From: Arachis hypogaea
Taxonomy: Eukaryota > Streptophyta > Magnoliopsida > Fabales > Fabaceae
Length of the DNA stretch: 64,000 nt
Reading direction: 5' to 3'
NCBI RefSeq assembly: GCF_003086295.3
Contig: NC_092052.1
Location: 24,713,427 to 24,777,426, forward strand
Part shown: positions 43,911 to 56,800 of the stretch, one piece after another
Position numbering within the stretch: the first letter of the stretch is position 1
How the letters are laid out: each line of letters begins with the position of its first letter
The notes under the pieces: model-generated
Told to the model about the DNA's origin: nothing
The model's database searches: none
Seen by the model: the letters and a program-made list of their open reading frames with translations, nothing else
Made by a program: the position numbers and the translations under genes

Positions 43911-45520
43911 TGTTAAGTTAAAAAATTAACTAACATGATTGATTATGACAAACATTATTTTATTGAACTAACTACCCAATTAGATTTAATCATTTTTGAT
44001 TAAGTGATGCAGGCTACTAAGTAAATAAATACAGCAGCAGCCCAACATGGAACAAATTGAATCTGTGATTATGGGCAACCTTTTCAAACAAAGCCCAAAT
44101 AAAAAAACAGAGAAATCAAACGGGCCAAATGAATCAAAGCCAACTCAAACCCAAATTGATCTCACTCAAGCTGATCTCTCCAAGTTGTTGCCTCCAAAGC
44201 AACGTTCACTCTTTCATTTCGGTCAGAACTCAGAGAAGAGAGAGAGAGCTTCGCTCCTAAGTCATTCACCAAAGAAGAAAGAAAGAGAAGGGTTAAGCAA
44301 AAATGGATTGTGGTCTAATCACCCAAATCAAACCATATCAAGCTAAGTCAGAGGCTAAAGGTGATTCATTTCCTTTTGCATGCATCTTACCTTCTTCCCT
44401 CATTCTCCAACATTCTACTATTCTAATCTGAGATAAATGGAGAAAGGGGTGTCTAATATACACTGCTGTGAATCAAAGGCCAAGACTATTTTTTGGGGAC
44501 AAAGTAGTATCTCAAGGGTTCAGATGTTGGATTGCCATTGAAAACTTTTCTTTTTTGCTGTTTTGAGGCATTCGGTCAAGAGAAAGAGATCTGTTTCAAA
44601 ATTTCAAATTGGGGATTAATGGATGAAAGTGAAAAGGCTAAGTTGGTAGCACACAGCTCGAGGAGTTGACTTGGAAGAAAGCATCTCAGCAACATGCAAG
44701 GAGATACAAAAAGAAAAATTTTGTTTCTGCTGGAGTAAGGAGAGAGAACCAAGGTTTGAAGTTCATATTCTGAGAAGTCTTCTCTGAGAGAGTTCATCAA
44801 CTTGGACAGTGCTTTCTATCAAAGGAGCATTCTGCCAGAATGACGAACGAAATCAGAGTTAAGCAAATCTGGTTCATCGCATAGCAATAGAGGCTGTTGA
44901 AGAATCAATCTCCTTTATGTTTTACAGATTGTAATTTCATTTTCAATGTATATCTCTCTGTAAATTTCTTGAGTGGTAAAAGGATGAAACAGAGAGTTTA
45001 AGAAAAATCCAAAGAGTGAAAGAGGCTGAGTGATACACTTGAGTGAAAAGCCTAGAGTGATTTTAGATTTCTTTAGGTTGTTTATTGTGTCTTGTATCTT
45101 ATACCTGTGAGGTACCCCTTTCTTAGTTGGGTTAGAACTAAGAGTAAAGAGTTAGGTATTAGCATAGCCAAGTCAAGTTAGGTTAGAACTTGAGTGGGAA
45201 AGGATTGTGTCAATCCTGAGGAATTGGTGTATGTAATACTTTAACTATAGTGGAAATTCCACCACTGTTGTGATGGAGATTGGACGTAGGTTGCATTGCA
45301 CAAGGCAACTGAACCAGGATATGTGATGGTGTCAGCTTCTCTCTTCCCTTCGCTGTTCTATTTTCTGATATTCATGAGATAAAAAGAAATTGTCTCATAA
45401 ATTTTCCGCTGCTGAGTTCAAACAGATTCAGATTGAAAGTTTGTGTTTAAAGAATTAATTCATTAAATTAATAGAAGGCCATAGATTCAACCCCCTTCTC
45501 TAAGTCTTCTACAACCTTCA
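43911..45520 (+). mobile_element. Copia-type solo LTR (SIRE/Matita-like)
   Basis: Probable start TGTTAAGTTAAAAAATTAAC and end CTAAGTCTTCTACAACCTTCA, about 1.6 kb. The end resembles LTRs of SIRE-type Ty1/copia elements of legumes. No second LTR or coding region. I find no clean target duplication, so the left end could lie up to about 90 bp downstream. Frames inside (44047-44346, for example) are LTR leader sequence. Confidence 0.5.
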
Positions 45521-45671
45521 GTCATAATTAAGTTAAATTTTAATAATCATAAGTTTCTATTTAATTATTTTTGGTAAAATAGTTTTTTTTTTAAAACAAA
45601 ATTTCAACAAATATAATGATTCATAAATAACTAATTATTTAATTTTCAAAAATTCGAGGTCTTACAGTAAG

Positions 45672-47625
45672 CGTCGGGCATCTGCAGTTGAGTCTCGAAC
45701 CTACAATATCATGTCTCTGTTTTAGAGCAGATGGGAGAGTCCCTCAACACAAAAAAGAATAGGTAGGAGAAAAGAGGATCACCTTGCCGCAATCCTCTGC
45801 ATGGTCTAAAATAACCATGAGGTTATCCTTCCACAGTAACAGAGTATGAGACTGTTGTCACATATTTCTTTAGCCACTCCATCCACTTCTTGATAAAACC
45901 CATTTTCTCCATAATCACCCAAACAAAGCTCCATTCTACTCTGTCATATGTCTTTCTCATGTCTAACTTGCGAGCAAACTCCTATTCTCCAAATCCCTTA
46001 TTCTTAAAGAAATGCATAAATTCATGAGCAATTAAAACATTATCACTGATAAGCTTTCCCTTGATAAAAGCGATTTGATTAATACTGATCACTTTGTCGA
46101 TACCAAGTTGTAGCCTGCGCACTATTATCTTTGAAATAATTTTGTAAAATATACTGCTGAGACTAATAGGTCTAACTTGCTTCATAGAATTAGTATTAGC
46201 TACTTTTGGAATTAAACAAATGTATGATTAAAAGCATGTAGCATATGTCCCCTAGAAAAGAAACTAACAACAGCCTTGATAACATCGATTTTAATTACCT
46301 CCCAAAAGAATTGGTAGAACTTAGCAGTGAAACCATCATTGTCTAGAGCTGAGAAAGGATTAATAGAGAAGATCGCCTCCTTAATCTTGTTGTTAGATAC
46401 AGGTCTAGTAAGTCTTCTATTTATCTCTTATGTGATTTTCACTGGGATTTCTACCAATTCATCTCGTGGGGCAATGGGGTTGGAGGAGGAGAATAAGTTC
46501 TTAAAGTATGATTGAGCAACTTCAGTAATTCTTGTAGGATCAGATTTACGTTCGCCATTTTCATCCTTTAGGTTGAAAATTTGTTCTTTCTATTATGGTT
46601 TTAGAACTTAGAGTGAAAGAACTTTGTATTTTTATCATCCCATTTGAGCCATTACACACGTGACTTCTCCTTCCAATACCTCCCCTCCATAACATAAGCT
46701 TCTTCCAGCTCGTCTTCCATTTGTCGAATAAAACTACCATTAGCCTCCACACCTTGCTCCTTCTCCTCATTCAGTTTTGTTTTGAGGTGAAGAATTAGAG
46801 TTTGGGAGTTTGAGGAGTGAGTTTTCTGCCATTCAACAATTGCATGTCTATATCGTTTGAGCTTTTGGTAGAATTTATACATGGGGGAGCCTTCTGATTC
46901 TGTCCTCTAAACACGCTTTATTATATCCACTATCTCTTCCTTCTCACACCATCGCTCTTGAATCGAAATCTTCTCTTCGGTTTGGTAGTCTCAACATCTG
47001 AATTGAGCAGAAGTGGTCTATGGTCTGAACCTGTATCGCTCAAATGCCAAACTGAGACCCTTGGGTAATCCAATCTCCAGCTTCTAAAACACAAAGCACG
47101 GTCCAGCCTTTTTTTAATAAGATTACTGTCAAATTGTCTATTTGACTATGTAAACTTCGTATCCTCGTACCCCATATCAATTAATTTCCCTTCATTAATG
47201 AATTGGTTAAAATTCTGAATTGATGTTGCTCGTTTGACATGACTCCCTTCCTTTTCATGGTATCCTTGAATAGCATTGAAATCTCCTATTACAACTTGGT
47301 GGCTGCCTCCATGATTAAGAATGTTAAAAATTTGTCTGAATTGTCCCACTCTTTGACTATCTTCCGTGTGAAAATATACCTCTATAACCTCCCAATTTTT
47401 TTGCCTTTTAGTATCTTCCAACTTGAAATGAATTAAAAGATCTGAATGTTGGATAATTTGAACTGAAGTTGCTTGCTTCTAACCTACCACCAAGCCACCT
47501 GCCAGCCCTCTTGATTCAACACATAAAATATTTTGAAAACTGACATCATTCATTACCCTCTTTACAAGCGAAGTGTTGTATTTTGTTCACATAGGAACAT
47601 CACCTAGTCAATTTCTGATTGTATA
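45672..47625 (-). pseudogene. L1-type LINE, 5' half (endonuclease and RT start)
   Basis: Minus strand. The endonuclease part has ESRGLAGGLVV, VVIGDFNAIQG (within 47146-47421) and GSDHRPLLLNS (about 47000-47030), the GDFN and SDH signatures of APE-type nucleases. Reverse transcriptase follows: RPISLSSIFYKIISKI (about 46130-46185), QIAFIKGKLISDNVLIAHE, DMRKTYDRVEW (about 45931-45964, first catalytic Asp) and QGDPL (about 45785). It then meets O, beyond which the FADD motif follows at 23430. The N-terminal part of the nuclease and ORF1 are absent, so it is 5' truncated near 47625. Many stops. Confidence 0.8.
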
Positions 47626-47856
47626 TTTATTATGTTTTATATAAATAATTTAAATTTATAAGGATAATATCTTATTCTAATTGACTAGATTTTTTTGTAA
47701 TATGCAGTATTCATGATAACTAAAATTTAAATAATAGCACATATTTTTTCCGTAATAAAATATCTTTCTCCATTTTTTAAGTATTTATCAATTTAAAAAT
47801 TTGATATATTAAAAATTTAATATATTTGAATGTAAATTATCTCTAAATAAATCAAA

Positions 47857-48378
47857 GTATGAATATATTAAATTTCTAAAATAGCAAATGCTTTGAAAAA
47901 GAAAGACTAAATTAGGGGTAATCCAGGTTAGGAGTGTATAGAGTTTGGTCCAATTCGAAAATCCAGTTTGGGTCTGAAATGTTTTTGCATATTTTGAGTC
48001 GGATCCGAATCTGACCCAGAAAAAACATCTAGAAGAATAACTCAACCGAATCTGAGCCAGAATTCGAGTCACTCAGCCTGACCCTGTGAGGGTGCGTATA
48101 GATATTAGTATTATCAAAGTATGAATATATTAAATTTCTAAAATAGCAAATGCTTTGAAAAAGAAAGACTAAATTAGCGGTAATTTCGGTTAGGGGTGTA
48201 TCTAGTCCAGTCCAATTCAAAAATCCAATTTGGGTCCGAAGTGTTTTTGCACATTTTGAGTCGGATCCGAATCTGACAAAAAAAAAATATCTAAAAAAAT
48301 AAATCAACCGAATCTGAGCTTGAATTCAGTCACCCGGCCTAACCCTGTGGGGGTGCGTATTGGTATTAGTATTACCTA
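47857..48378. repeat. Tandem duplication, 262-bp period
   Basis: Two copies starting GTATGAATATATTAAATTTC at 47857 and 48119, each ending near GGTGCGTAT..ATTAGTATTA. They differ by point changes (about 5-10%). Words such as GAGTCGGATCCGAATCTGAC recall a decayed retroelement. The short spacer 47626-47856 holds nothing recognised. Confidence 0.8.
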
Positions 48379-48409
48379 GTTTTAGTTATTGAGCTGAGTG
48401 AGTTTTTTG

Positions 48410-49005
48410 CTATGAAGCACGGATTCTCTCATGGTGCCAGCGTATCCGTGTCGGACGCGAATCCGACACCGACACGCGGTGGATACTTCAAACGAGCATA
48501 TCGGCGGCGTGTCTTCTTGCGGTGCAGAATTTTGGTGGAGCTGTCACGAATCCAAACGATTCCGACTTGATTCAAATGTTCATGAGACGGATCTTTCTGC
48601 TAGACTACAAATCTTCAATTGATTTTGTGATTTTATGGCCCGATTAACCCATTTTTTCTTTCTAATTTTAAAATATTCTAAAATTAAAAACAAATCAAAA
48701 TTTAAATTTAAAAATAAAATAATTAATAAATCAAAACTTAAATCTACTTACTGTTTGTCTTTGGTAGCTTACTTACTCAATAGCTTAAATTTTTTTTTTA
48801 AATAATTACATAATTTTAAGACTTTTTATGCAACTATATTTACTCTTATATTTATAATATGATATTTTATTAATTTAATATATTATTTAAATTTTAATTC
48901 ACAACGTATCCTAAACGTGTCGTATCCAATTTTTTATAAAAAGAACGTGTCGGCGTATCCGTGTCGTGTCGTGTCCGTATCGCGTGTCGTATCGGTGCTT
49001 CCTAG
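48410..49005. mobile_element. TIR element with CpG-rich ends, 8-bp TSD
   Basis: Left end CTATGAAGCACGGAT; right end, reverse complemented, CTAGGAAGCACCGAT. GTTTTTTG flanks both sides (48402-48409 and 49006-49013). Subterminal regions are full of CGTGTCG/CGACACG words (48440-48480, 48915-48995). The interior is AT-rich. Probably a hAT-type MITE given the 8-bp duplication. Confidence 0.7.
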
Positions 49006-49013
49006 GTTTTTTG

Positions 49014-50930
49014 TCCTTTTCTACACCAAAAATAGCACCCTCCTTTCTCTTAATTAGGGCACGACGCATGCTCTCAGTCCACTCTCAATCTCTCATCTCA
49101 ACCTTTGTCCAGACACTATCGTCACCAACCTTAGTGTCTTTTTCTCCGCGCCAAAGCTTCTCTATTTGACTGCTTCTCTAAGTGCTCCTCTGGTCGAATC
49201 GTCGAAGATTATTCACAGTGGTGCACGACTTAATGACGACGACATCATCAGTGGCTACTACTGTCTCCTCCTCCTCTTGCTCCTCCTCTTGCTCCTCCTC
49301 CAACTCCTCCTCCTTGTTCTTCTTTGCCACTACCAGTCCCTGAAAGGTTAGGCCCTCCACCACTAAAATCTCCAACAAAGCTCAGTTAGCCACCACCTCT
49401 ACTCGATTGCCCTCTTTCCTTGTTCTCAAGTTTAGGTGAAAACAAGTGTAATAACCCGTGCCATGCACGTGATAAGATTGAAATTATAATTTTAAATTAT
49501 TCTATTAAAATTAATTTAAATTGTAATAATTTAATTAATAAATAAGTAATATGATGTGCATTGTTTACTTTTTTAAATATGATATTAAGTTTATTAACTC
49601 GAATGTAGTTATTAAGTGTATAAGAACTATGTTTTAATTATGAATTCTCTGAATGAAATTTTCCTGTTTAAAATATTTAAATTACGATTTCAATCATAAA
49701 TTACAATTATGAATTAAAAAATTTCTTTGATATGATATTACATTTTTTTCTCCACTTCACTATTAATATACTGATATTGCAAGTTTAAATTATAGTATTT
49801 TACTGAATCTTGACTGAAAAAGAAAATAGTTACATGTATCTATCATTCAATTTATTTAATACACCATGTGCTAATACTAACGGTACTTTTTAAAAATTGT
49901 ATTGATAAAAATAGATATAATATGATTACAAATATAACATAAATAAATAAAATATATAAATAATTACTAAACCAATATGCTTACTAATGCCTTTGTTAAA
50001 TTTTGTAAATTAGATAATAATTATGTATTTGGTTACTTGGTGATCACATAGATGATCAAGTAATTGGATTGTAAATTGATCCTACAGTGTGCATCTTATT
50101 TTTTCTCATTTCTGAATAAAAGCGAGAATTAAGAGAAATAAGTAGTAGTACATAAAGAAAAAAAAAGATTTTGCACCAAAATCATTATTACCAAAAGAAA
50201 TATTCATATTAAAATATTAAAATTTTCCATACTGCAAATCATAAAGATCAATCACAATGTACTGATCACTTCTCCCTATTTTTGATCATGATATAAGTTT
50301 TTCTTTTCCAGTCATGAGTCCAATAACATCTAATTGAACAAAAAATTAAATTAAAAGTACCAAATTAAAGACAAATGAGGGAATGATATAAGAAATTATA
50401 ACTTTGTAAGTGTATAAAATTAAGAGAATTTACTGATTTATTTTATGTTAAACGATAAAACTAACCGTAGTATATTAATAAAAGGATATATCTTTAAAAA
50501 AGCCACGATATAATTTCAAATATTTTCATAAATAAACGGTTAAAATTTTTGTTATCGATAAAATGATGTTATTATAAAATTTTTTGGCAAAACTTAAAAT
50601 TAAAAGGAAAACGGTTTTGTGTGGGTTAATATAAATTAACTACGTACCAAATAAGTAGAGTCGTTCATTTATTTGTTTCAATATATCACCATGGCAAGGA
50701 AACTAAAATAATTATACGGAATTTTATGATCATAAATCGTATGTACTATACATGTCTCCTTCTTAAAAGATATTTTGCATGTGTGTGCAGTTGAAAGATA
50801 TATTCCGCTTGATTCCTCAATCTCAAAATTTGAGAAGACATAGACTTTTCTTTCTACCAGTTCATTCTCAAAAATTTTTGTCATAAAATAATTCTTGATT
50901 GAACAATGATTTTTATCGTACTGCAAAATA
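49014..50930. other. Non-coding; (TCC)n tract then AT-rich DNA
   Basis: 49014-49450 is C/T-rich and leader-like, with a CTCCTC microsatellite at about 49268-49318. Frames there are short and give no recognised product. From 49459 (ATAACCCGTGCCATGCACGTG, a near palindrome) to 50930 the sequence is AT-rich with no gene seen. It may be the end of another repeat. Confidence 0.45.
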
Positions 50931-53880
50931 AATTAAATATAAAAGCTATTAGCATCTACAAAGCTATTAAAAAGAATTGTCTTTGACCTGTGAAACGGTG
51001 TACTTATAAAGTAGTTCAATAATACTAGGAAACCAAGAGGGTTCCAGCCAAAAACCTGCCAACTGCTCCTGGACTGGGATCCACAATCCCACTTCACTTT
51101 AGCAACATCCAAAAATTCACTTAGGTAAACAAAATTCACCCCATCCAAAACCCTACCCTCTCCTTTCACTCTTTTACCGCAGCAGATTTTTGAATAACAT
51201 CTACGGTCGTGCCAGAATACTAGGAACCTCTTCTCCGCCTTTATCAGACGCCACGCCTCCGCCCACCACGTGCGGGCAACAATGGTGCGCCGTAGACCGT
51301 TCCAGAATGCCGCGACGCTACCATCTCCTCGTAGCTTCCCCAATCTCGGACGCGCTGGGTGTGCAAAACAAGTAGATTCTGCTGCTCACAAAGGGCGCGC
51401 CACTGCTGCTGCATGCCTGTGTTGGCAGCACTGTTGAAGCCTCCCAGCACTGCTCCGCCGAACGCTGCTGGACGTCTACTTGTTTAACCTCGAAACCTCC
51501 TTTCACATGACTAATTGGTATGTATTTAGATGTTGTTTCTGATTTCAATTGCATGATTTCAGAAAAGAATTTGGATATGATCTTGTTACAGTGTTTCTGG
51601 TGATTTTTTGGCGATTAGATGTTTCTGTTATGTTGTATAGTTCATGTACAAGTACTAGGAATAGTATGAGATATTCATTGATTTTGCTGAATTACTGGGC
51701 TTTTTTGTAAAAATTCAACTAAATGTTTCATTTATGGGTTCTGTGTGCTTTGCTAGAATTCTCTTGGATACGCTAGTTGATGTTCTTCCTTGTGGTTTGG
51801 GAGTTTCAAAAAAGACAAAGTTAGTTATAAGTAAGTTTATTTTTTTTTTAAATTAAACTTAGGTCTCAATGTGATTATTTAAAATTGCAGCATCAAAACA
51901 TGATATTTTTGGACAGATTTATTGGAGTTTTAACTACATTTATTGGTAGCTATGATATATTATCTAGTTGGATAACTGTATGGTTCTTTTATTATAGATT
52001 GGAGGTTTTTTTTAATCATAGTTTGGATGATTTTTTCATTTTTGCAACATGTCTCTCGCATTCAAAAAGTTTATACTTCTGGTCTTTTGTTTGAATATGT
52101 GAATTCTGTTTGCACATTATTTTTTTATGCGGTTTGGGAGTTAGGCCTCAAAAAGATAGAATTGGTTTAATTTTGTTTGCTTATCTATGCGAAGGTTCAG
52201 GAACTGTGGCTGTAGTCAATGTGATTTATGCTTGCTAAATTGTTGGATGTTGTTGAATTGTTGTAACTAGAAATTGAATGTTACTGTTCTCTTAATAGTG
52301 GTATGGAATTTTGATAATGAATCTATATTAAATTTAGTCAAATTTTGGTCGAATTTAATTTTGGTCGTAATCATGGTCCAAGAGTCAATTTATTTGGAGC
52401 CCTGAAATTGATCCTCCTACTCTTCTTTTATATTACTACTTGTTAATTTGTTGTTTCTAAATATCAAATTTTCCTGGTTGCTTTCCAACCTTTCTCAGTC
52501 CTAAACCCAAATTTGATTTAAACTGTTCTTAAGAATCTCTCCAAGCTATTTTTTCTTCATGTGGAACATAATTTTAGAAGTTTCTGTTATGTTTTTATAG
52601 GTTTTTTTGGAGATTGGATGTTTCTGTTATATTGTGGAAAGAGGTTTAAAGGCATAACATGCTGGCTGGAACTGAGCCAACTTTTCTGGCCATATAGATA
52701 GTTGCTTTCTTGGAGAAAGAAATTTTGTTAGCATCTAGATTTGTTAAAAATGATACAGTCTTCATTATGCACTGACATTTTCACTGAGAAGTTAAAATAC
52801 AAGATAGCCAAGGACAGTCGTATCTTATAGGATTTTTGTCCTTGAGAGCAATATCTTTGTATTCTTCATACATTTTTTGCATACCCATATTCTACTGCAA
52901 TAAAATTTGTATAATTTAAATTCATTTCATGGCGTGCATAACATTCAATTTTTATGCATGGATTCTTCTTTCATTTGCATTTTTGGTGATTTAATTTTTG
53001 AATATGGTATAAACATGCATTTGTTTAACTACATCTATTAGTAGCTATGATATGACTATCTAGTTGGACAATTGTATGATTCTTATTTTATAGATTGGTG
53101 GGTTTTTTTTCTTATCATAGATTGGATGATTTTTTTTATTTATGCAACATGTCTCTCGCATTCAAAAAGTTTATACTTTTGGTCTTTGGTTTGAATAGCT
53201 AAATTTTATTTGCACAATATTTTTTCTTATGCGGTTTGGGAGTTAGGTAAAAAAAAGATTAGAATTGGTTTATTTTTGTTTTCTTATCTATGCAAAGGTT
53301 CAGAAACTGTGGTTGTAGTCGATGTGATTTACCCTTTCTAAATTGTTGGATGTTGTTCAATTGCTGTAACTAGAGATTGGATGTCCCTGAAATTAGAGAG
53401 CGAACGATGTTGTTATTAGGAGTTGGATTTTGCTGAATTGTATGTGATAAGAGATTGAATGTTGCTGTTCTCTTAATAGTGGTTTGGAATTTAGATGATG
53501 AAATTATATTAAATTTAGTCTAATTTTGGTCGAATTTAATTTTGGTCCTAATCATGGTCCGAGAGTCATTTTATTTGGAGCTCTGAAATTGATTCTCCTT
53601 CTCTTCTTTTATCTTACTACTTGTTAAATCATTGTATCTATATGCCAAATTTACCTGGTTGCTGTACAGTCTTCCATAATCCTGAACTCATATCTGATTC
53701 AAACTGTTTAACTTAAGAATCTCTTCAGGCTGTTTTTTCTTCATGTTGAACATATGCTCTAATTTTGGAAGTGATTCAAAATGAACATATTGCAATTTGA
53801 TAGATGTTGCTTCTTCTAATTCGGGTTTTATATGGTATTAATTGATATGGGATTTGTATAGCAACATCAACAATGTTTAA
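50931..53880 (+). repeat. 5' flank or introns of the Ulp1-type gene, with a 1.1-kb direct duplication
   Basis: 51180-51500 is GC-richer and may hold the leader or first exon of the downstream gene, but no frame is convincing. A block at about 51890-52480 recurs at about 53000-53650 (shared words CAACATGTCTCTCGCATTC, TTATGCGGTTTGGGAGTTAG, CTCTTAATAGTGGT). The copies are about 1.1 kb apart and 85-90% alike. These look like intron duplications. Confidence 0.55.
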
Positions 53881-56800
53881 TTGAGAACTCTTTTGATGTT
53901 GCTACCGATTTCGTATGCAGTTTCACTTAAAGGATTTGGGCCTGTTTCTTGTGAACGCGCACCAGGATTGTGTTGCAGAAAAGCCAATCAAGATGGAAAA
54001 AAAAGGTACAATGATATTTACCTTTATCGACCTGTCATTCCACATGATCATATTTGTGACTTACAGCTATTGTTACCATTGCCAGATATTGTAGAGTCGC
54101 GATGCTCGCCCAGCTACATTCATGACATGATGAGCACGCTAACTAAAAACAACTCCATTGAGAAACTTGCGGAGATTGATGAAATCGGATTCGGATTCTT
54201 GAGGCTTCTTCCGAATTGGTCGGTGAAGCAGGCCATCATGGTTCACCTGGCCGAGTCGTATGAGATCAAGCCAAGAACTTTGATACTCGACGTTGGCAAC
54301 ACCCTCCTCAATGCTGAGTTAATTGGGAGGGTTTTTGGCATTCCGTCTCAAGGTAAGTTCGTGCAAATATCTTTGGGTATACGTATATTACCATGCACTG
54401 ACGCATTGACATGTTGTAGGCAATCCATTCCATCCCTGGATGATAATAATTCGTCCCACGTGGCAATAAAAAAGAGGATCCATAGACGGACAACAACTGA
54501 ACTCCAGGATTTAGTTTACAGTTGTCCAATGGCAACAGAATCAGATAGGATGGAGTTCAGAAGATATGTCCTACTGGTGGTAATGAAAATGTTTCTGTGC
54601 CCTACAACACAAGTTACACAACAGGTAATTTCACCGTGGCACATTTATCCCGTCTTGGATGTTTCTGATCCCAAAGATTCAACTGGCCGTTGCAAACTCT
54701 AAAGTGGTTCGACACGGCAGTCGAGAAGTATAAGCTCAAAGGAAACAAAACTCGTGAGAGCTGCATATTCGTCATGCTGGTAGGATGCATTCAATGACTA
54801 TTAGTAAATTGAGAATGTCATTTTGTTGTAGAGCATAACTTGTCACCTTCTTTTGTCTAGGTACTCTATTTTCAGCTGTTGCAATACGATCAGCTTGACA
54901 ACTGTCATGAACCTGAGCCATGGCTCGCTGCGTGGACCTCAGAAAGTCTAGAAAAAAAGGCACAATATATTATTTCCGAGGTACTCACTTCTTTATAGAA
55001 ATCGGTTACTTTATGCCAGTATGTCAGCATGATGTTTTTTTTCTATGCTGAATGGTTGTTTCTACATATCTTTTCTGATTTCAGATGTGTTAGGTAGTTG
55101 GGAATAACTCCGTTTTTTTAAGATGTCAAGGGTTCTTTTCTTGCGTTTCTGGTTTTTGTGTTATTGATACTTGGGCATGTGATGTTGATACATAAATCTT
55201 TTCATTTCTTAAATCAAGGACACCTCTTGACTAGAAAGGGGAAAAGTGAAGACGTAGAAAGTTGATCACCTGAAGCTGAAAGGAGAAAGGCAGCTAAAAA
55301 AACACAACAAAAGCGTGCACGAAAAGCTTCGATTGCACAAAGGGTAAGCACATATTCACGACTCATTGTGTTAATAAATTGACTTCTGTTATGCTTATTT
55401 GATTCACGCTACTTCTACAAACAGGAAAGCTCAATCAGTATAGAGGGGGAGCAGGAAGCAATGGAAAGATGACCTACTAGAAGCACAACAAATCCACCTC
55501 CAAATAGGAAATGCTCACGGCGCGTGGATAGATCGAAAACTAGCCCGAAAGTGAGTTTATGTTTATGTTGGATGTTTCTTTAAGTAACATATCGATGTGC
55601 ATAATACAGATAAGCAGGTCAGCTTCCAAGACAAAGGAGGGGGTTAAAAAGGACCGATCACGTAAGTCCACCCCAAATTCACATGAAGAAAAAGATCTCC
55701 CAGTGAGCACAGATGATGACTAGGAAAATGAACCCCTTGCTCAGAGGATGCTCCAATTTTTTAACCAGGGAGGTGTTCCACAGAAAACAAGTTCGGAGAC
55801 CCCTGACGGCAACCTCAGTCAGGAAAACACACCCCATGAAATAACTGACTCCAGAGTTCTCGTGCAACACTCTTTTTTATTGGTCTATTTTGCTCATCAG
55901 GGAATTAGGAATATCTAAGCATACAAATTTTACTTTTCTCTAACATGGATTGATTTTGGCGTAGTAACCCATATTTCTTGTCGATGTGAGACTCGGAGAG
56001 CGAAAGAATATGGGAATAGCTTGAGCAACTACAGTACACGAAGCCCCTACAGACCGTTATGCCAACCACTCTGTCTTGCAAGGCACCTCATCCACCGAGT
56101 AACCGGATTTCACCCTGAATGACTCGGATGAAAAAGAATCCTACCCAGTGTACTCCTATAAAGATGAATCCGTTGCTAAATGGGCAAAAGATCAACGAGG
56201 ATGATGATGATCGAGTGCGACGATGGGCTGTTAATCCGTCGTTGGGAGAAGAGAAAGCCGTGGCATCGTATGAAGGAAGGCCACATCTAGTACTACTCTA
56301 AGAGGACCTAAGCACACTGTGACCCCAGAATCTTAACGGTACAGATCGTTAAGTGGATGTGTTTCACTTTTAATGACTCGGAATCATCACGGTTTAAGGA
56401 TGACTTCTACTATATTCCTCCAAGAATTTTGGTATGAATGATTTTGCCGATGTTCAATGTTTAGGATGTGTACTGAAACTAAATAGGGTTGTTTTTACAG
56501 GAAACGGTGTTGCAAAAGAGGAGCCTGGATTTTTTAGGGAGGTCCCGAGCTTGAGTTTTGTGGGGCTTGGTCCTCAATTCGGCGAGGATTTCAGATACTT
56601 TGACGAGGTAGCAGCTTCCAAGAGAAAATGGGTAAGTCAGTGTGCTAGATGAGTGGAAACTATATGGTTCTTGGATCTTATTCTTCGATAATAGGAACTA
56701 ACTAATGCGTGCATGCTACTAATTAGATACGGCTGTTTACAATGCAGTAGTTTTCACTTGGATGTTGCTTATGATAGGCATTAGGATGTTTCTTTTCATT

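Larger units (their letters stand above)
23450..45666 (-). mobile_element. Solo LTR O, long, interrupted by later insertions
   Basis: On the minus strand it starts TGTAAGACCTCG (45666) and ends GGGTGTTACA (23450). Identical GTAAG 5-mers flank it (23445-23449 and 45667-45671). Removing the nested insertions leaves about 3.5 kb, and the LINE frame resumes across it. The TGTAAGACC...GTGTTACA ends and size match element P at 58843-62585. No internal coding region or second LTR is present, so it is a solo LTR. Long LTRs of this type suggest a chromovirus (Del/Tekay-like) gypsy family, but that is inference. Confidence 0.85.

Noticed and set aside
44047..44346. 99-codon frame in the copia-type LTR
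   Set aside because: It has no domain, and its surroundings look like the leader of a copia LTR.
21712..47634. LINE target duplication (TTTATTATA / TTTATTATG)
   Set aside because: Short and AT-rich; easily random in this DNA.
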